Positions 8,284 to 19,965 of a stretch of 64,000 nucleotides of DNA are shown here, one piece after another. Source of the stretch: Streptomyces iranensis (GTDB taxonomy: Bacteria > Actinomycetota > Actinomycetes > Streptomycetales > Streptomycetaceae); the NCBI RefSeq assembly GCF_017874715.1, contig NZ_JAGGLR010000004.1, positions 310,001-374,000 of the forward strand, given 5' to 3'. The translations under genes and the position numbers were made by a program. The notes under the pieces are model-generated. The model was not told where the DNA came from. It searched no databases and worked only from the letters and a program-made list of their open reading frames with translations. Every line of letters starts with the position of its first letter. The first letter of the stretch is position 1.

Positions 8284-8550
8284 TCAGGCGGTCTTCTCGC
8301 CGCTCTTGTTCTGGGCCGCCCAGAACTCGTCGAAGGTGAGCAGCCCGTCACCGTTGGAGTCGTGGGCGTTGATGACGGCCTGGGCGACGGGCTCCGTGAC
8401 ATACGGGTCCCCCAGCTGCGCCATCACGCTCTTGTACTCGGCCGCGGTGATCTGACCGTCACCGTTGAGGTCATACCGCTCGAACGCCTTGCGCGCCGCC
8501 TCGATGTCCGCCACCTGTTCCGCCCCTTCCGTGCGTTTCTTGACCCGCAC
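8284..8550 (-). CDS. EF-hand calcium-binding protein
   Basis: This 88-residue cytoplasmic protein has two canonical EF-hands: DLNGDGQITAAE (residues 27-38) and DSNGDGLLTFDE (64-75). Each has Asp at positions 1 and 5 and Glu at 12 of the loop, so both should bind Ca2+. Small calmodulin-like proteins of this kind (for example CabC in S. coelicolor) buffer calcium during aerial growth and sporulation. The match here is to the general class only. It is a single gene between a convergent gene and the amidase. Confidence 0.9.
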   Translation of the reverse strand: MRVKKRTEGAEQVADIEAARKAFERYDLNGDGQITAAEYKSVMAQLGDPYVTEPVAQAVINAHDSNGDGLLTFDEFWAAQNKSGEKTA

Positions 8551-8675
8551 AGATTAGCGGTCGGGGGTGGCCGGTTCGTCCCGGCAGTGTCACGGCGCGC
8601 TCGGCGTTCGGTTCGCGGCGCACGCGGCGTACGAGTCATACGAGGCGTACGAGGCGTACGCCGCGGTGCGCGGCC

Positions 8676-9323
8676 TCAGACTCCGCGGTGTACCCGGCTC
8701 CCTCCGTTGACCAGCCCGATATAGCGGTCCCAGTCCCACAGCGGGCCGGGGTCGGTGTGGTCGGTGCCGGGGACCTCCACATGGCCGATGATGTGGTCGC
8801 GGTTCTTGGGGATGCCGTAGCGGTCGCAGACGGCCGCGGTCAGGGCGGCGGACGAGGCGTACATCTCGTCCGTGAACCACTTGGGGTCGTCCACCCAGCC
8901 CTCGTGCTCGATGCCGATGCTGCGGTTGTTGTAGTCCTTGTTGCCCGCGTGCCAAGCGACGTCCTTCTCCCGGACGAACTGCCCGATGTAGCCGTCGGCC
9001 GAGGCGACCATGTAGTGGGTGGACACCTGCTTGGCCGGGTCCTGGAAGATCTTCATCGCGTCCGGGAAGGTCTCCTGCGTCACATGGATGACGATGAAGT
9101 CGATCGGATACGAGGTCGGGCGGCTGGAGACGCGGTAGTTGGCGGTGGAGGCCGGGATCCAGTGGGTGGGGGGATAGGCGGCCACGCGACGGCGGCGTCT
9201 GCCGTCGGCGTGGGCGGTGGTGGCCGTTGCGGCCGTGGCGGCGAGTCCGGTGGCGGCGGTGGCGAGATAGGCGCCCGAGCGGAGCAGGGCGCGCCGGGTG
9301 GGGGTGCGGCCGTGCGCTTCCAT
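8676..9323 (-). CDS. TAT-exported N-acetylmuramoyl-L-alanine amidase (Amidase_2)
   Basis: This 215-residue amidase is predicted to cleave the MurNAc-L-Ala bond of peptidoglycan. The N-terminus is a twin-arginine signal (TPTRRALLRSGAYLATAATG) ending near AHA. The zinc amidase core shows FIVIHVTQE, STHYMVASADG, AWHAGNKDYNNRSIGIEHEG and GHVEVPGTDHTDPGPLWDW, supplying the His ligands. I chose ATG 9323 (MEAHGRTPTRR) with GGGAG about 9 bases upstream; the longer frame would bury the TAT motif. Upstream lies a triplicated 15-base repeat. The size fits a bare catalytic domain without a peptidoglycan-binding module. Confidence 0.9.
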   Translation of the reverse strand: MEAHGRTPTRRALLRSGAYLATAATGLAATAATATTAHADGRRRRRVAAYPPTHWIPASTANYRVSSRPTSYPIDFIVIHVTQETFPDAMKIFQDPAKQVSTHYMVASADGYIGQFVREKDVAWHAGNKDYNNRSIGIEHEGWVDDPKWFTDEMYASSAALTAAVCDRYGIPKNRDHIIGHVEVPGTDHTDPGPLWDWDRYIGLVNGGSRVHRGV

Positions 9324-9360
9324 GGGGGGTCTCCCGAATGTCGTAGCGGGGACAAATGGG

Positions 9361-9400
9361 GTGACGCGTGGGGGTGTGACGCGTGGGGGTGTGACGCGCG
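9361..9400. repeat. 15-bp tandem repeat upstream of the amidase
   Basis: Two perfect copies of GTGACGCGTGGGGGT (9361-9375 and 9376-9390) are followed by a partial third. They lie 38-77 bases upstream of the amidase start, within its probable leader or promoter. Confidence 0.8.
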
Positions 9401-9695
9401 TAGCGCGGTTCCATGGTGGGTCCTCGGCAGGGCCATGCCAAGAACCGACGGGCAAAGAAAGATTTCGTGTCACGGTCTGGACCACTGGAGTTTCGAAAGA
9501 ATCAGGCCGACAACGAAGGAAATTTGCCGCTCTACCCGCCATTAACAAGGCAAGTGTTACACCTCACCTTGGGTTGGCTTGGAACTGCTCTACCGTCTCT
9601 GCGATAGTCGGGGCCGCGACCCCCATTGACCCGAGCGAGGTCGCTTCCCCCGAATGCCACGGCGAACACCCCTTTCGCGCCATGGCCGGGGACGG
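9401..9695. other. Non-coding interval upstream of amidase
   Basis: About 300 bases without a credible gene. It is locally AT-richer (near 9455-9545) than its surroundings, as expected for promoter and leader DNA of the leftward amidase gene. I see no recognisable riboswitch core. Confidence 0.4.
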
Positions 9696-9740
9696 AAGGG
9701 GCCTCCATGCCGTCGGTGCGCGACGACACGGAGGCCCCTT
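9696..9740 (-). terminator. Hairpin terminator downstream of ATP-binding protein gene
   Basis: AAGGGGCCTCC (9696-9706) pairs perfectly with GGAGGCCCCTT (9730-9740), an 11-base-pair stem with a 23-base loop that itself holds a small hairpin. It lies 80 bases past the stop of the leftward gene at 9820. Neither flank has a long T tract, so termination efficiency is uncertain. Confidence 0.55.
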
Positions 9741-9819
9741 TCAGCCGCTTTCACGCCTCTTTCGCGCCGCTTCATTCCGCTTCACGCTCTGCGTGAGGTC
9801 TGGATCGGTGTACGAACGA

Positions 9820-10446
9820 TCAGTTTTCGGCCACTCGCATCTCGAACCAGGTCGTCTTGCCGCACGGCAGCAGATCGACGCCCCACCGCTGGGAGAGCTG
9901 GTCGACCAGCATCAGCCCGCGTCCGCTGGTGTCGAGCTCCCCCACCGGCATCAGACACGGCAGCCCCCGCGACGGGTCGCGGACCTCGACCCGGATCCAG
10001 CCGCGCCGCCGCAGCATCCGCAGCCCGAAGGTGCGGGCACCGGTGTGCCGTACGGCGTTGCCGACGAGCTCGGAGACCAGCAGCACGGTGTGCTCGGCGA
10101 GCTGAAGGCCCAGCCCCCAGTCCCGCGCCACCACGAATTCGGCCATCCGGCGGGCGGTCCCCGCGGACTCGGGGCGGGAGGGCAGCCGTACCTCCTCGCA
10201 CGCGGGGTTCCCGAAGAGGTCAAGCGCTCTGAGGGCCAGGTCGTCCTCGACGGACGGCGCCCCCCGCACCGCAGCCGTACCAGTGCGCTGCTGCGGCTGC
10301 TCCATTCCCTCCAAGCCCGCCATGCCCCCCATCATGGCCGCCCAAAAGGCCATCCGGGGCGGAACCGTGGGATTCCGAACACCGGAGCCCCAGGCTCCAT
10401 AAATCCGATCCGACATATGCCAAGGGCAGTTGGGGAACCGCAACAC
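9820..10446 (-). CDS. ATP-binding regulatory protein (RsbW/SpoIIAB-like HATPase)
   Basis: The C-terminal ~130 residues form a GHKL ATPase fold of the anti-sigma-factor kinase type: N-box LLVSELVGNAVRHTGA, then VEVRDPSRGLP and the G2-box GRGLMLVDQLSQRWGVD. Streptomyces encodes dozens of these single-domain serine-kinase/anti-sigma proteins. Partners are usually unlinked, and none is adjacent here. The start is unclear. The frame begins at GTG 10446, but ATGs at 10416, 10323 and 10305 (MEQPQQR) are possible, and the first ~60 residues look non-conserved. The gene is followed by a hairpin at 9696-9740. Confidence 0.85.
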   Translation of the reverse strand: MLRFPNCPWHMSDRIYGAWGSGVRNPTVPPRMAFWAAMMGGMAGLEGMEQPQQRTGTAAVRGAPSVEDDLALRALDLFGNPACEEVRLPSRPESAGTARRMAEFVVARDWGLGLQLAEHTVLLVSELVGNAVRHTGARTFGLRMLRRRGWIRVEVRDPSRGLPCLMPVGELDTSGRGLMLVDQLSQRWGVDLLPCGKTTWFEMRVAEN

Positions 10447-10624
10447 CCCATCTGACCAGCGATGTCACCGCGCGTACGCGTGATCACCCAGCGTACCGGA
10501 CCGGGTCAGTCGAGGGCCGATCGTTGGCGAAGAAAATTCGCTCGCACGGGGCATACGCGGCTTCACGACCTCGACCGGGGTGGCTTCGTAAACCCCGGCC
10601 GAGGCGATCGGAACCGGTCGGGTG

Positions 10625-11392
10625 TCAGCGGAACGTGGCCTTGCCCGGCCCGTCCTCGACAAAGCTGCGCATCCCGATCTCCCGGTCCTCCGTGGCGAAC
10701 AGCCCGGCGAACCAGTTCCGTTCGATGGCGAGACCACTGTCGAGGTCCGTCTCCAGCCCCCGGTCCACCGACTCCTTGGCCGCGCGCAGCGCGATCGCCG
10801 GGCCCTTGGCCAGCTTCGCCGCCCAGGCGTGGGCCTGCTCGTAGACCTCCTCGGCCGGTACGACCCGGTCCACCAGGCCGATGGTGAGCGCCTCGTCGGC
10901 CTTGACCTGACGGCCCGTGAAGATGAGGTCCTTGGCCTTGGCCGGGCCGACCAGCCGGGCCAGCCGCTGGGTGCCGCCCGCGCCCGGGATCAGACCGAGC
11001 AGGATCTCGGGCTGGCCGAGCTTGGCGTTCTCCGCGGCGATCCGGAAGTCGGCGCACAGCGCCAGCTCGCAGCCGCCGCCGAGGGCGTAGCCGGTGACGG
11101 CGGCGACCACGGGCTTGGGGATCCGGGCCACGGCGGTGAAGGACTCCTGCAGCTCACCGGAGCGGACCACCATCGCGGCGTGGTCCATCTCCCGCATCTC
11201 CTTGATGTCCGCGCCGGCCGCGAACACCTTCTCACCGCCCCAGATGACCACCGCGCGCACGTCGTCGCGGCGGGTCACCTCGGCCGCGAGCTCCCGCAGC
11301 CGGTCCTGGGTGGCGATGTCGAGCGCGTTCATCGGGGGGCGGTCAAGACGGAAGGTGGCAACGCCGTCGGCAACCTCGAGGTTCACAGTCAT
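10625..11392 (-). CDS. Enoyl-CoA hydratase/isomerase (crotonase) family protein
   Basis: This 255-residue crotonase should hydrate 2-trans-enoyl-CoA to 3-hydroxyacyl-CoA in fatty-acid or aromatic-acid beta-oxidation. The CoA/oxyanion-hole segment AAGADIKEM and the two catalytic glutamates in [12 protein letters not shown] and [16 protein letters not shown] are intact, followed by [10 protein letters not shown]. Length matches the family. It stands alone on the minus strand, downstream of the L,D-transpeptidase and separated by a repeat-rich spacer. The substrate cannot be told from sequence. Confidence 0.93.
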   Translation of the reverse strand: MTVNLEVADGVATFRLDRPPMNALDIATQDRLRELAAEVTRRDDVRAVVIWGGEKVFAAGADIKEMREMDHAAMVVRSGELQESFTAVARIPKPVVAAVTGYALGGGCELALCADFRIAAENAKLGQPEILLGLIPGAGGTQRLARLVGPAKAKDLIFTGRQVKADEALTIGLVDRVVPAEEVYEQAHAWAAKLAKGPAIALRAAKESVDRGLETDLDSGLAIERNWFAGLFATEDREIGMRSFVEDGPGKATFR

Positions 11393-11464
11393 GAGCGCAG
11401 GTTAGCGCCCGCTAACACGGGAGCGGAGGGCCGGGGCGGATGCCGGAAGGGATGACGGGGGCGC

Positions 11465-11595
11465 CGGGACGGACGCCGCGGACGGACGCGGGCCGGTGTC
11501 GCGGACGGACGCCGCAGGCCGATGTCGCGGACGGACGCCGCGAGCCGGTGTCGCGGGCGAGCGTCACGGGCCGGTGTCGCGGGCCGGTGTTGGGA
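11465..11595. repeat. 26-bp tandem repeat array
   Basis: Three units of 26 bases start at 11493, 11519 and 11545 with the core CCGGTGTCGCGGACGGACGC. Two half-units follow at 11571 and 11584, and a degenerate copy precedes them. The array lies between the enoyl-CoA hydratase start and the L,D-transpeptidase stop and has no ORF I would defend. Confidence 0.75.
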
Positions 11596-11652
11596 GCGCG
11601 CGCCGGGGCGGCGCCGGGACGCCCCGACAGGGCGCCCGGACACCGGCCGAGG

Positions 11653-12879
11653 TCACGCCTTCCACTTCTCCCAGGACATGTTCCAGCCATTGAGCCCGTT
11701 GTCCGGCTGGACGGTCTCGTCATGGGAGTTCTTCACGATGACCACATCGCCGATGATCGACTTGCGGAAGAACCAGGACGCCGGCGTGGAGGAGTCCCCT
11801 CCGCCGCGCTGGTCGAACAGGCCCACACAGCCGTGGCTGACGTTGGACGAACCGAACGTGGGCCGCCCCGCCCAGTAGTTGCCGTGAATGAAGGTGCCGG
11901 AGGTCGACAGTCGCATGGCGTGCGGCACGTCCTTGATGTCGTACTCCCCGTCGAAGCCGACCGTGGCGCCGTCCATCCGGGTCACCGGATGCTTCTCGCT
12001 GATCACCATCTTGCCGTTGTAGGTCTCGTGGCCGGGCGCGCCGGAGGTGATGGGGATGGTCTTGATGGTCTTGCCGTCCCGTTTGACCGTCATCTTCTTG
12101 GACTTGGCGTCGACGACGGAGATCTGGCTGCGGCCGACGGTGAACGTCACGGACTTCCGCTGCTCGCCGTACACCCCCGGCCTGCCCTCGATCCCGTCGA
12201 GGTCCATGCGGAGCGTCACCTTGGTGCCGGGCTTCCAGTACTCCTCCGGCCGGAAGTCCAGCCGGTCGTTGCCGAACCAGTGGCCCTCGATCGGCACCGA
12301 CGGCGAGGCGCTGACCTTTATCCCCTTCTCCACGTCCGCCGGGTGGGTGATGCCGCGGTTGAAGTGGAGCGAGACCGGCATGCCGACGCCGACCGTCGTG
12401 CCGTCCTCCGGGGTGTAGATGCCCACGAAGGTGTTCTTGGGACGGAGGGTGGTGAAGGTGGCGTGCTTGGCCGTGGTCAGACCGTGGGAGTCCTTGGCGA
12501 CCGCGTCCACGGTGTAGGTGGTGTCCGAGCGGAGATGGGCGTCGGGCCGCCAGCCCTTCCCGCCCTGGGTGATCTTCCCCTCGACCGCGGTGCCCTTCGC
12601 GTCCTCGACCTTGACCGAGGACAGCGTGCCCTTCGCCGAGGTGACCTTCAGGGCGCCGCTGGTGTCCACGCCCTTGGCGCCGTCCTTGGGCGCGATGGTC
12701 ACCACGGCCCGCGAGGTCTTGGGCCGGTCGCCCTTGCCGTCCTTGCCCTTCTTACCGTCGTCGTCGGAGCCACCGCCGCCGCATGCGGCCACCGCCATCA
12801 GCAACGCCCCGAGCAGCAACGCGAGAAGCCCCTTACGGCCGCCCAGCGCCGCCGCCCCCGGTATCCGCCGCACCGTCAC
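11653..12879 (-). CDS. L,D-transpeptidase lipoprotein (Ig-like domains plus YkuD)
   Basis: This is a cell-wall cross-linking enzyme that forms 3-3 (Dap-Dap) peptidoglycan links. A signal sequence with lipobox VAAC (LLLGALLMAVAAC) is followed by an Asp/Lys/Gly linker and two Ig-like domains (first VVTIAPKDGAKGVDTSGA, second NTFVGIYTPEDGTTVGVGM), then the YkuD catalytic domain with HGNYW and SNVSHGCVGLF, which holds the nucleophilic Cys. This order matches the mycobacterial LdtMt2 type. I start at GTG 12879 (VTVRRIPGA) because GGGGAGAG lies 5 bases upstream; the frame continues to 12918. The gene diverges from glgX. Confidence 0.93.
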   Translation of the reverse strand: MTVRRIPGAAALGGRKGLLALLLGALLMAVAACGGGGSDDDGKKGKDGKGDRPKTSRAVVTIAPKDGAKGVDTSGALKVTSAKGTLSSVKVEDAKGTAVEGKITQGGKGWRPDAHLRSDTTYTVDAVAKDSHGLTTAKHATFTTLRPKNTFVGIYTPEDGTTVGVGMPVSLHFNRGITHPADVEKGIKVSASPSVPIEGHWFGNDRLDFRPEEYWKPGTKVTLRMDLDGIEGRPGVYGEQRKSVTFTVGRSQISVVDAKSKKMTVKRDGKTIKTIPITSGAPGHETYNGKMVISEKHPVTRMDGATVGFDGEYDIKDVPHAMRLSTSGTFIHGNYWAGRPTFGSSNVSHGCVGLFDQRGGGDSSTPASWFFRKSIIGDVVIVKNSHDETVQPDNGLNGWNMSWEKWKA

Positions 12880-13205
12880 AACAGCTCTCCCCTCCCCAGG
12901 GCCGCGCCCCCGCGGCAACCCCGATCACGCGCAGGCGCGCCTGGCGATAGGTAATCACACGCCGCCGACAGTGGACTCCCCTCGATGGTCACGTTTCAGT
13001 CCCAGGCCAGAGGGGCTCCACGATGATCGGCCGGTGGCGGCAGCGGAAAACGTGCGAGTCGGCGGGATTACGGGCAGAACAGGTGGGAGGGCGCGGGCCG
13101 GGCCGTGCGGGACGGGACACCGCGGGCCCACCGGCCCGCCATGAGGTGCTGCCCGCCTCCCTCCCACGGGGCGGAGGCGGTTGGCCACGAGCCGCGGAGG
13201 CCGAT
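12880..13205. other. Divergent intergenic region between L,D-transpeptidase and glgX
   Basis: It should hold promoters for both directions. The glgX frame is open from 13023, but residues encoded before 13206 look non-conserved (many G, R, A and P), so I treat this as leader. No clear repeat or operator stands out. Confidence 0.4.
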
Positions 13206-15554
<2,349 letters not shown>

Positions 15555-15588
15555 GCACTGTCAGTGGCGGACCGTAGTCTCCCCACTG

Positions 15589-17493
15589 ATGGCTGTGACG
15601 AGTGAACCCCGCGCCCAGGAAGGCGGTGCCGCCCCGCGGCACCGCTCCGCCACGCGTTCGCTCCTGCGGCTGTGGCCATATGTGCGCCCGGTGCGGGCGC
15701 GGCTGTTCGGCGCGGCCGGGGTGGCGGTCGTCGCCTCCTGTATGGGGCTGGTCATCCCGCTGGTCCTCAAGTGGATGGTGGACGGGCCGGTGGCCCACCG
15801 GGACCCGGGCGGGGTCTGGCTGGGCGGTGCGCTGCTGCTCGCCCTCGGCACGGCCGAGGCGGCGCTGTTCGGGCTGCGGCGCTGGCTGGTGGGGCGGCCG
15901 CTGGCATCCGTGGAGGCCGCGATGCGCGCCGATCTCTACCGACATCTGCAGCGGCTGCCGGTCTCCTTCCACGACCGCTGGGCCTCGGGCCAGCTGCTGT
16001 CGCGGGCCACGACCGATCTGATGCTGCTGCGGATGTTCCTGGCCTTCCCGCTCACCTTCCTGGTGGTCAACGGGGTGACCATCCTGGCCGGGTTCGCCAT
16101 TCTGCTGTCCCAGGAGTGGACGCTGGGCCTGGTCCTGGTGATCCCGGCGGTGCCGCTGGTGATCCTTTGCTCGCTGTTCGAGACGCGGTACGCGACGGTG
16201 GCCCGCACCGTGCAGGACCAGACCGGCGATCTGACGACGGTCGTGGAGGAGGGCGTGCTGGGCGTCCGGATCGTCAAGGGCTTCGGCCGCCACCGCAGCC
16301 AGGCCCGCGCCTTCCGCGCGCTGTCCGAGCAGGTCCGCTCCACCGAGCTGCACAAGGCGCGGCTGCTGGCCACGCTCTGGGCGCTGATCATGACCCTGCC
16401 GGAGCTGGCGATCGGCGCGGCGCTGGTGCTGGGCACGGTGCGGGTGGCCGACGGGGATCTGTCGGCGGGCACGCTGGTCGCCTTCCTCTCCACCGCCCTG
16501 ACGCTGCGCTGGCCGGTGGAGTCCCTGGGCTTCCTCCTCGCGATGAGCCAGGACGCGGCCACGGCCACCGACCGCTATTTCGACGTCATGGACGCGGAAC
16601 CGGCCACGGCCGCCGACCGGCTTCGGGCCGCGCCTTCGCGGGAGCGCGGCCAGGAGCAGGAGGGCGAGGGCGGCCAGGAGCAGGAGGGCGAGCGCGGCCA
16701 GGAGCAGGAGAGCGACGGCGGCCAAGAGCAGGAGGGCGAGGGCGGGCTGCGGTTCGAGGGGGTGGAGTTCGCCTACGCGGACGCGCCGCCCGACGAGCCG
16801 CCCGTGCTGCGCGGGGTCGATCTCCACATCCGCCCCGGCGAGACCATGGCGCTGGTCGGGGCGACCGGTTCCGGCAAGACCACCCTCACCGCCCTCGTCC
16901 CCCGGCTCCATGAGGTCACGCGCGGCCGGATCACCCTCGACGGCCGGGACATCACCGCCCTCGCCCGGGAGGAGCTGCGCGCCCTGGTGGCCGTCGCGTT
17001 CGAGGAGCCCACGCTGTTCTCCGCCACCGCCGGGGAGAACGTCCTCATGGGCGCCGCCGACGCGGGGACGGAGGAGCTGCTGCGGGCCCTGAAGGTGGCG
17101 CAGGCCGACTTCGTGCACGCCCTGCCCGAGGGCACCGACACCGAGGTCGGCGAGCAGGGGCTGAGTCTGTCCGGCGGTCAGCGGCAGCGGCTCGCGCTGG
17201 CGCGGGCCGTCGTGGGCGGCCCCCGGTTCCTGGTGCTCGACGATCCGCTGTCCGCCCTCGACGTACACACCGAAGCGCTGGTGGAGGCGGCGCTGCGGCG
17301 GGTGCTGGCGTCCACGACCGCGCTGGTCGTCGCCCACCGGCCGTCCACCGTGCTGCTCGCCGACCGGGTCGCGCTGCTGTCGGGGGGCCGGATCGCCGCC
17401 GTCGGCACCCATCAGCGGCTGCTGCGGGAGAGCGCGGAGTACCGCTCGCTGATGTCCGGGCAGGAAGCCGAGGAGGGGGAGAGAAGCCCATGA
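15589..17493 (+). CDS. ABC exporter half-transporter, degenerate-site subunit
   Basis: This 634-residue protein has a transmembrane domain fused to an ATPase. Six membrane segments lie in residues ~40-330. The ATPase has Walker A GATGSGKT, signature LSLSGGQRQR and Walker B FLVLDDPLSALD. The residue after the Walker B Asp is Asp rather than the catalytic Glu, so this subunit contributes a degenerate nucleotide site. A linker at residues ~354-385 carries four copies of an eight-residue unit, GQEQEGEG. The stop overlaps the ATG of the partner gene (ATGA), so the two are expected to form an obligate heterodimer. The exported substrate (drug, lipid or peptide) is unknown. Confidence 0.93.
   Translation: MAVTSEPRAQEGGAAPRHRSATRSLLRLWPYVRPVRARLFGAAGVAVVASCMGLVIPLVLKWMVDGPVAHRDPGGVWLGGALLLALGTAEAALFGLRRWLVGRPLASVEAAMRADLYRHLQRLPVSFHDRWASGQLLSRATTDLMLLRMFLAFPLTFLVVNGVTILAGFAILLSQEWTLGLVLVIPAVPLVILCSLFETRYATVARTVQDQTGDLTTVVEEGVLGVRIVKGFGRHRSQARAFRALSEQVRSTELHKARLLATLWALIMTLPELAIGAALVLGTVRVADGDLSAGTLVAFLSTALTLRWPVESLGFLLAMSQDAATATDRYFDVMDAEPATAADRLRAAPSRERGQEQEGEGGQEQEGERGQEQESDGGQEQEGEGGLRFEGVEFAYADAPPDEPPVLRGVDLHIRPGETMALVGATGSGKTTLTALVPRLHEVTRGRITLDGRDITALAREELRALVAVAFEEPTLFSATAGENVLMGAADAGTEELLRALKVAQADFVHALPEGTDTEVGEQGLSLSGGQRQRLALARAVVGGPRFLVLDDPLSALDVHTEALVEAALRRVLASTTALVVAHRPSTVLLADRVALLSGGRIAAVGTHQRLLRESAEYRSLMSGQEAEEGERSP
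16648..16743 (+). repeat. 24-bp tandem repeat inside ABC gene (four copies)
   Basis: Four in-frame 24-base units encode GQEQEGEG-like octapeptides in the linker between membrane domain and ATPase. Copy number could vary between strains without breaking the frame. Confidence 0.85.
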
Positions 17494-19355
17494 CCACGGT
17501 CGAGGAGGAGCGGGAGAGCGCGGACGACTGGGACGACGAGGACGGGGGCCGGGCGGCGTCGTCCGACGACCGGTTCGACCGCGATGTCCTGCCCGTGCCC
17601 AAGGGCGCGTCGCGGGCCCTGCTGCGCTCGCTGCTCTCCCCGCGCCGGCGGCGGGTGTGGCTGGCGACCGTTCTGCTGCTGCTCCAGCAGGCCGCCGTCC
17701 AGGCGGGTCCGCTGCTCGTGGCGTACGCCATCGACCGTGCCGTGCCCGCCTTCCGCGACGGTGGCCACGGCCCGCTGATCGCCGTCGGCGCGGGCTATCT
17801 GGGCTGTGCGCTCGCCTCCGGGGCGCTGCAGTACGCGTTCATCCGCGCCTCCGCGCGGATCAGCCAGGACGTGCTGCTGGATCTGCGCGGCCGGATCTTC
17901 CGTCATGCCCAGGCGCTGAGCGTGGACTTCCATGAGCGGTACACCTCCGGCCGGCTGATCTCCCGCGCCACGACGGACGTCGAGTCGCTGCGCGAGCTGC
18001 TCATCGAGGGCCTGGAGGAGCTGCTCGGGGTCGCCCTGTCGGTGGTCTACATCTCCATCACGCTGCTGTATCTGGACTGGGGTCTCGGCGGGGCGGCCGT
18101 GCTCTCCTTCTGGCCGCTGTATCTGCTGATCCGCTCCTTCCAGCGCCGCTCCATGCGGGTGTACCGCAAGCGGTCGACGGCCATCGCGGCGGTCATCGTG
18201 ACGTTCACCGAGACCATGAACGGCATCCGCCCCGTGCAGGCGTTCCGCCGCGAGCGCGCCAACGACGCGCGCTTCGGCGAGCAGAACCACCACCATGAGC
18301 GCGCCAACGGGGACGCGATCCTGGAGATGGCCCGCTATGTGGTCAGCTCCCGGCTGGTCGCCAACGCGGCGGTGGCCGCCATCGTCCTCTGGGGCGCCTA
18401 CCGGGTGGCCTCCGGATCGCTCGCGCTCGGGGTGCTCGCCGCGGCGGCGCTGTATCTGCGCAGGCTGTACGACCCGATCGACCGGCTGGGGATGTTCCTC
18501 AACTCCTACCAGTCCGCGGCCGCCTCGCTGGAGAAGATCGCGGGCCTGCTGGCCCAGCGCCCCTCCGTGCCCGAGCCCGCAGACCCCAAGCCGCTGCCGC
18601 CGCGCCCGACGAAGGCCCCCGGCCGGGAGGTGGTCTTCGGCGGGGTGCGCTTCGCCTATCGCACCGGCGGCGAGGTGCTGCCCCGCTTCGACCTCACGCT
18701 GCCCGCCGGGCAGACAGTCGCGGTGGTCGGGGCCACCGGCGCGGGCAAGTCCACCCTGGCCAAGCTGCTGGCCCGGTTCTACGACCCCAGCGACGGCCGG
18801 GTGCTGCTCGACGGGGTGGATCTGCGCGATCTGGCCATGCCCGAACTGCGGCGCGGTGTGGTCATGGTGACGCAGGAGGCGTTCCTGTTCTCCGGCACGG
18901 TCGCCGACAACATCACCATCGGCCGCCCCGACGCCACCCGCGCCGAGATCGAGCAGGCGGCCAAGGCGATCGGCGCGCATGACTTCATCGCCGCGCTGCC
19001 CAACGGCTACGACACCGATGTACGCAAGCGCGGCGGCCGGATCTCGGCCGGTCAGCGCCAACTGGTCGCGTTCGCCCGCGCGTTGCTCGCCGATCCGTCC
19101 GTCCTCATCCTCGACGAGGCCACCTCCTCCCTCGACATCCCTGGCGAGCGGGCGGTGCAGCGCGCCATGGACACGGTGCTGCGCGGCCGTACGGCGGTCG
19201 TCATCGCCCACCGGCTGTCGACCGTCGAGACGGCCGACCGAGTGCTGGTCATGGCCGACGGCCGGATCGTCGAGGACGGCCCGCCGGACCGGCTGATCGC
19301 GGGCGAGGGCCGGTTCGCGGCACTGCACCAGGCGTGGCGGGACAGCTTGGTATGA
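17490..19355 (+). CDS. ABC exporter half-transporter, catalytic-site subunit
   Basis: This 621-residue partner of the preceding exporter has a membrane domain in residues ~50-340. The ATPase has Walker [10 protein letters not shown] and canonical Walker [13 protein letters not shown] with the catalytic Glu. Its signature motif is ISAGQRQ instead of LSGGQ. In an ABC heterodimer the signature of this subunit faces the Walker motifs of the other. The weak signature here and the Asp-for-Glu change there therefore fall in the same composite site, while the other site is canonical. That is the pattern of TM287/288-type heterodimeric exporters. An acidic N-terminal ~30 residues ([17 protein letters not shown]) precede the first helix. 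Confidence 0.93.
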   Translation: MTTVEEERESADDWDDEDGGRAASSDDRFDRDVLPVPKGASRALLRSLLSPRRRRVWLATVLLLLQQAAVQAGPLLVAYAIDRAVPAFRDGGHGPLIAVGAGYLGCALASGALQYAFIRASARISQDVLLDLRGRIFRHAQALSVDFHERYTSGRLISRATTDVESLRELLIEGLEELLGVALSVVYISITLLYLDWGLGGAAVLSFWPLYLLIRSFQRRSMRVYRKRSTAIAAVIVTFTETMNGIRPVQAFRRERANDARFGEQNHHHERANGDAILEMARYVVSSRLVANAAVAAIVLWGAYRVASGSLALGVLAAAALYLRRLYDPIDRLGMFLNSYQSAAASLEKIAGLLAQRPSVPEPADPKPLPPRPTKAPGREVVFGGVRFAYRTGGEVLPRFDLTLPAGQTVAVVGATGAGKSTLAKLLARFYDPSDGRVLLDGVDLRDLAMPELRRGVVMVTQEAFLFSGTVADNITIGRPDATRAEIEQAAKAIGAHDFIAALPNGYDTDVRKRGGRISAGQRQLVAFARALLADPSVLILDEATSSLDIPGERAVQRAMDTVLRGRTAVVIAHRLSTVETADRVLVMADGRIVEDGPPDRLIAGEGRFAALHQAWRDSLV

Positions 19356-19460
19356 GGCGGGCGCCGTGTACTCGTATCCAATGAAACCGCACGGCGTCAA
19401 AGGTCCACGGCGACGGCAGAAATGCGAATGCCGGCGGTAAGCAGCGCCTAAATCGCCGCG

Positions 19461-19895
19461 TTACTTGTCGCGATCCGTGGAGTCGGGAGAAGGCCGATTC
19501 GCGTGGTCGTAGGCTTCCTGCGACGCTGACACGTGGTCGAAATGCGCGATCGACCATTCCTGAAGTGCGCGCAGCGGCTCGCGCAGGGTGCGGCCCGCCT
19601 CGGTGAGCGTGTACTCGACGCGGACCGGAACTTCGGGGTGGACGGTGCGGCGCACGATCCCGTCCCGTTCGAGCCCGCGGAGAGTCTGGGTGAGCATCTT
19701 CTGCGAGACGCCCTCGATGCGCCGACGCAACTCCGAGAAGCGGGCGCTGCCGTCCCAGAGGGCGCCCACTATGAGCACCGTCCAACGGTCGCCAATGCGA
19801 TCCAGGATGTGGCGAGTCGGGCAGTCCGCACGGTAGGGGCTGCCGCGGAGCACCAATTCGTCCTGAGTGGTTACCACAAAGTGCCTTCTTCCCAT
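19461..19895 (-). CDS. HxlR-family winged-helix regulator
   Basis: This ~144-residue MarR-like regulator has the HxlR signature: CPTRHILDRIGDRWTVLIVGAL, then RFSELRRRIEGVSQKMLTQT and RTVHPEVPVRVEYTLTEAGR. The single Cys before the first helix (DCPTR) is the position that senses quinones, aldehydes or oxidants in some members such as YodB and QorR. I take ATG 19895 (MGRRHFVV); the frame extends to 19994, but that would overlap the divergent gene's leader. It diverges from an NAD(P)-binding oxidoreductase across a palindrome, the usual layout for local control. Confidence 0.9.
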   Translation of the reverse strand: MGRRHFVVTTQDELVLRGSPYRADCPTRHILDRIGDRWTVLIVGALWDGSARFSELRRRIEGVSQKMLTQTLRGLERDGIVRRTVHPEVPVRVEYTLTEAGRTLREPLRALQEWSIAHFDHVSASQEAYDHANRPSPDSTDRDK

Positions 19896-19901
19896 CGGAG
19901 A

Positions 19902-19926
19902 GCTGCATTCATACGGTAATTGCAGC
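19902..19926. promoter_or_regulatory. Palindrome between HxlR and oxidoreductase genes (probable operator)
   Basis: GCTGCA (19902-19907) and TGCAGC (19921-19926) flank ATT...AAT, making a near-perfect 25-base inverted repeat in the 70-base divergent intergenic region. Position and symmetry fit the HxlR dimer operator. Confidence 0.55.
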
Positions 19927-19965
19927 GCGTCGCCCGACGCCAACCGTTCCGTAGAAAGGCGCCTC

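Noticed and set aside
9080..9545. Large plus-strand frames antisense to the amidase
   Set aside because: The amidase has intact TAT signal and zinc motifs; the opposite frames are low-complexity.
9324..9700. Possible riboswitch (c-di-AMP type) upstream of the cell-wall amidase
   Set aside because: The position would fit, but I could not identify the conserved core segments, so no riboswitch is called.
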